Below, one piece after another: positions 61,878 to 64,000 of a stretch of DNA of 64,000 nt. Below the pieces are notes generated by a model. It saw only the letters and a list, made by a program, of their open reading frames with translations, ran no database searches and was not told where the DNA came from. Source of the DNA: Rotaria sordida (Eukaryota > Rotifera > Eurotatoria > Philodinida > Philodinidae); NCBI GenBank assembly GCA_905250125.1, contig CAJNOL010000318.1, positions 1 through 64,000 on the forward strand. The letters run 5' to 3'. Positions within the stretch are counted from its first letter, which is position 1, and each line of letters opens with the position of its first letter. Position numbers and translations under genes: made by a program.

Positions 61878-64000
61878 ATCTCCTTTTTTTGCCCGTAGTA
61901 AAGATATGCAATTCTATATATATCAGAAAGTTTTGTTGTTTCGTTTGTTATCTTTTAAAGTAAGATATATCTTTTTTTTTTTTTTGTTATATGTCTTAAC
62001 TACATATATATATAGTTATATGATTGTCATTGTGAGAACTTCATGAGTAGTAAAAAAAAATATCAAAATTATTTGTAAATAAAAAAAAAAAAGACAACTA
62101 CGATCTTCATTAATTAATATAAAAACTATTTTGCCTATGATACTCTTAATTAGATACCTAACAAACAAAATTATTACAAATCTTTTTGAAAAATTGATTA
62201 ATTTCCTTCAAATCGTCTTAATGAATTAATTTATAGTTCAACTTTAGCATTTGATGATTGAAATAAAAAAAAAAAAGGGGTACAATTCTAGTATTCAATA
62301 ACTGACATCTTTCATCAAATGATATATCTCGATTTATTGTAGTTATCTAGAAACAATATTTAGTTATATTGTAAAACAAATTAAACAAATATTTACATTA
62401 TCAATGCATAGAAAAATAATAAGAAGTTTACAAAACAAAAAAAAAAAGCAAACAAATAAACGGTACATTGTTTATGCAATCTTATTATTTATTTCAAAAA
62501 AAAAAAATGTTTGACTGAAATAAAAATAGAAATACACAATTAATTCAATTATTATTTTTAATTTACTATTAATTTTTTTAATCATCAATTCTCTTGAACT
62601 ATATTCAGTAAATTAACATCATATTCCAATGTTATCATATAAATAAACAAAAATATATGAATAAATGTTTTTTTTCAATAAAAAATACATAGAACTATTT
62701 TCGAGTCGGATAATGTAACTGAAAATAAGATCTACTAAATTTTGAACTTGACTAGTCATTATGAGTAGTTTTCAAAAAAAACTGATATGTGTTTCATTTA
62801 TAAATAAACATAGAAAATCAAATTTAGTAATAGGCATGCATCGGATCCGAACTCTGGCAATGTTGAGAAACTATCCAGACAGTATCAAATATTTGCTCAA
62901 GCATTTCGTGAAGTATATGAATAATCATGGAAGCATCCTGAGATTCAAGTTCGAGTATTTTTGAACGTTGTTAACTTTTTCTAGCATGCTTGCAGACCTT
63001 CAATTTTTGGATCACTTATTCCATTGTGCGTAGATTTATCATGGAGAAACCTCAAATCCTTGCTTTTGATTTACTTCTACTCTCCTTTATTAATTGATTG
63101 AAAATGATCATAGTCAAGACTGAAACCCGAACGTTCAAATCTAGTCGATAATAAACAAAAAAGAATCATTTTCTTCCTATTCAATAATAAATATTGGAAG
63201 ATTATCAACTATTTATTTACTGTTACTGATTGTTTTCGAGTAGGATATTCTAAAATTGAAAACAAATATTTTCATTATTAGTTATTTAATCTTCAGCAGC
63301 TATTTAAATATTTGTTAAAATATTTCATAGCTATTCAATAATTCTCACGATTCAGATATTAGAAATTCTATAGAATTCTAGAAATCAAGAGTATAAAAGA
63401 AAAATCTATAGCTCTATCGATATTGTTCAGCACTAGAATTCTATTGCATTAATTGAATTGTCATAAATTCCTAAATTTCCCTGAATTCTTTAGTTTTCTT
63501 GGATATTTATTGATCTGTAGATCTGTGCGTTACTGTTGCAGAATAGAATTCTCTATAATTTCTAAATTTTCGATTGTCGTTATATCTCGTAAAACGAAAA
63601 AAACTATACTATGATTACAAATTATTAAAAATTTTGAGCAAGATTATTCTTTCATAAAAATAAAGCGAAAAGGATAATTATTCTCGAGCACAAAAAACAA
63701 AATATATCCAATTAACAAATCGAAGTATCATCAATAAGATCGAATAAATGCATCAGTTTTGTGAGATACAACGAGAAAAATTTTGTACTGATGAATCATT
63801 AAAAAGAGACATAAAAAAATACATGATTATCTTTTTTGATATGACTATAATGATAAGAAAAGTTTTATTATTCAATCTTATTAATATTGGAATAGAATAG
63901 CATTTGAAATTTAGCCATATGTCATTACAGTGAACATTTCAGATACTAATTACAGATATATTTGAATACATATAAAAGATTTCATTCATTGAATTAACGT
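61878..64000. other. Upstream flank of the MFSD2-like gene to window end
   Basis: The first few hundred bases should hold its promoter; TA-rich tracts lie at 62005-62015. A 67-codon frame at 62761-62964 (+) has more balanced composition than its surroundings but no recognisable domain, so it is not called. The rest is AT-rich with no repeat recognised. Confidence 0.45.

Noticed and set aside
62761-62964. 67-codon frame near the window end
   Set aside because: Slightly gene-like composition but no domain, no splice partner and no neighbouring support.

Overview
This window reads as AT-rich nuclear DNA of a small invertebrate. The best guess is a rotifer, probably bdelloid: genes are packed with very short AT-rich GT-AG introns, exons are rich in Asn/Gln/Ser/Thr codon runs, and many small inverted-repeat DNA elements sit in introns and spacers. 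The species cannot be fixed from sequence alone. I rebuilt gene models by hand from splice sites. In every spliced model the exon phases agree and the summed coding length is a multiple of three.

Layout. 1.98-3.62 kb (+): a coiled-coil protein. 4.07-5.37 kb (+): a complete cathepsin L with TATA box and 5'UTR intron. 6.50-8.34 kb (+): a divergent seven-helix receptor. 10.66-14.45 kb (+): a 12-exon single-pass membrane protein of unknown function whose larger introns hold two foldback elements. 14.5-17.7 kb: spacer with two more elements, one a textbook hAT-type MITE. 17.7-20.6 kb (-): an unusual J-domain protein with two C2HC zinc fingers and a probable third. 23.5-33.3 kb (+): a 1,512-residue Ser/Asn/Gln-rich protein with a short leucine zipper, its introns loaded with insertions (LINE tail, hAT MITEs, foldbacks).

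33.3-41.1 kb is a gene-poor repeat domain: a large palindromic element with two insertions inside it, and a broken LTR-element fossil. 41.1-44.3 kb (+): the DP partner of E2F (TFDP), convergent with a cholinesterase-like carboxylesterase (44.6-46.9 kb, -). 50.1-51.2 kb (+): an intronless orphan gene. 52.4-56.0 kb: two ~280-bp inverted arms enclosing a membrane-protein ORF. 56.3-61.9 kb (-): a 14-exon MFSD2-type lysolipid transporter, with one 3.2-kb intron among otherwise tiny ones.

The genes are unrelated housekeeping or signalling genes with no operon logic. The most notable features are the J-domain/C2HC protein, the hAT MITEs that each carry their own repeated short 'word', and the long-inverted-repeat unit at 52.4-56.0 kb.
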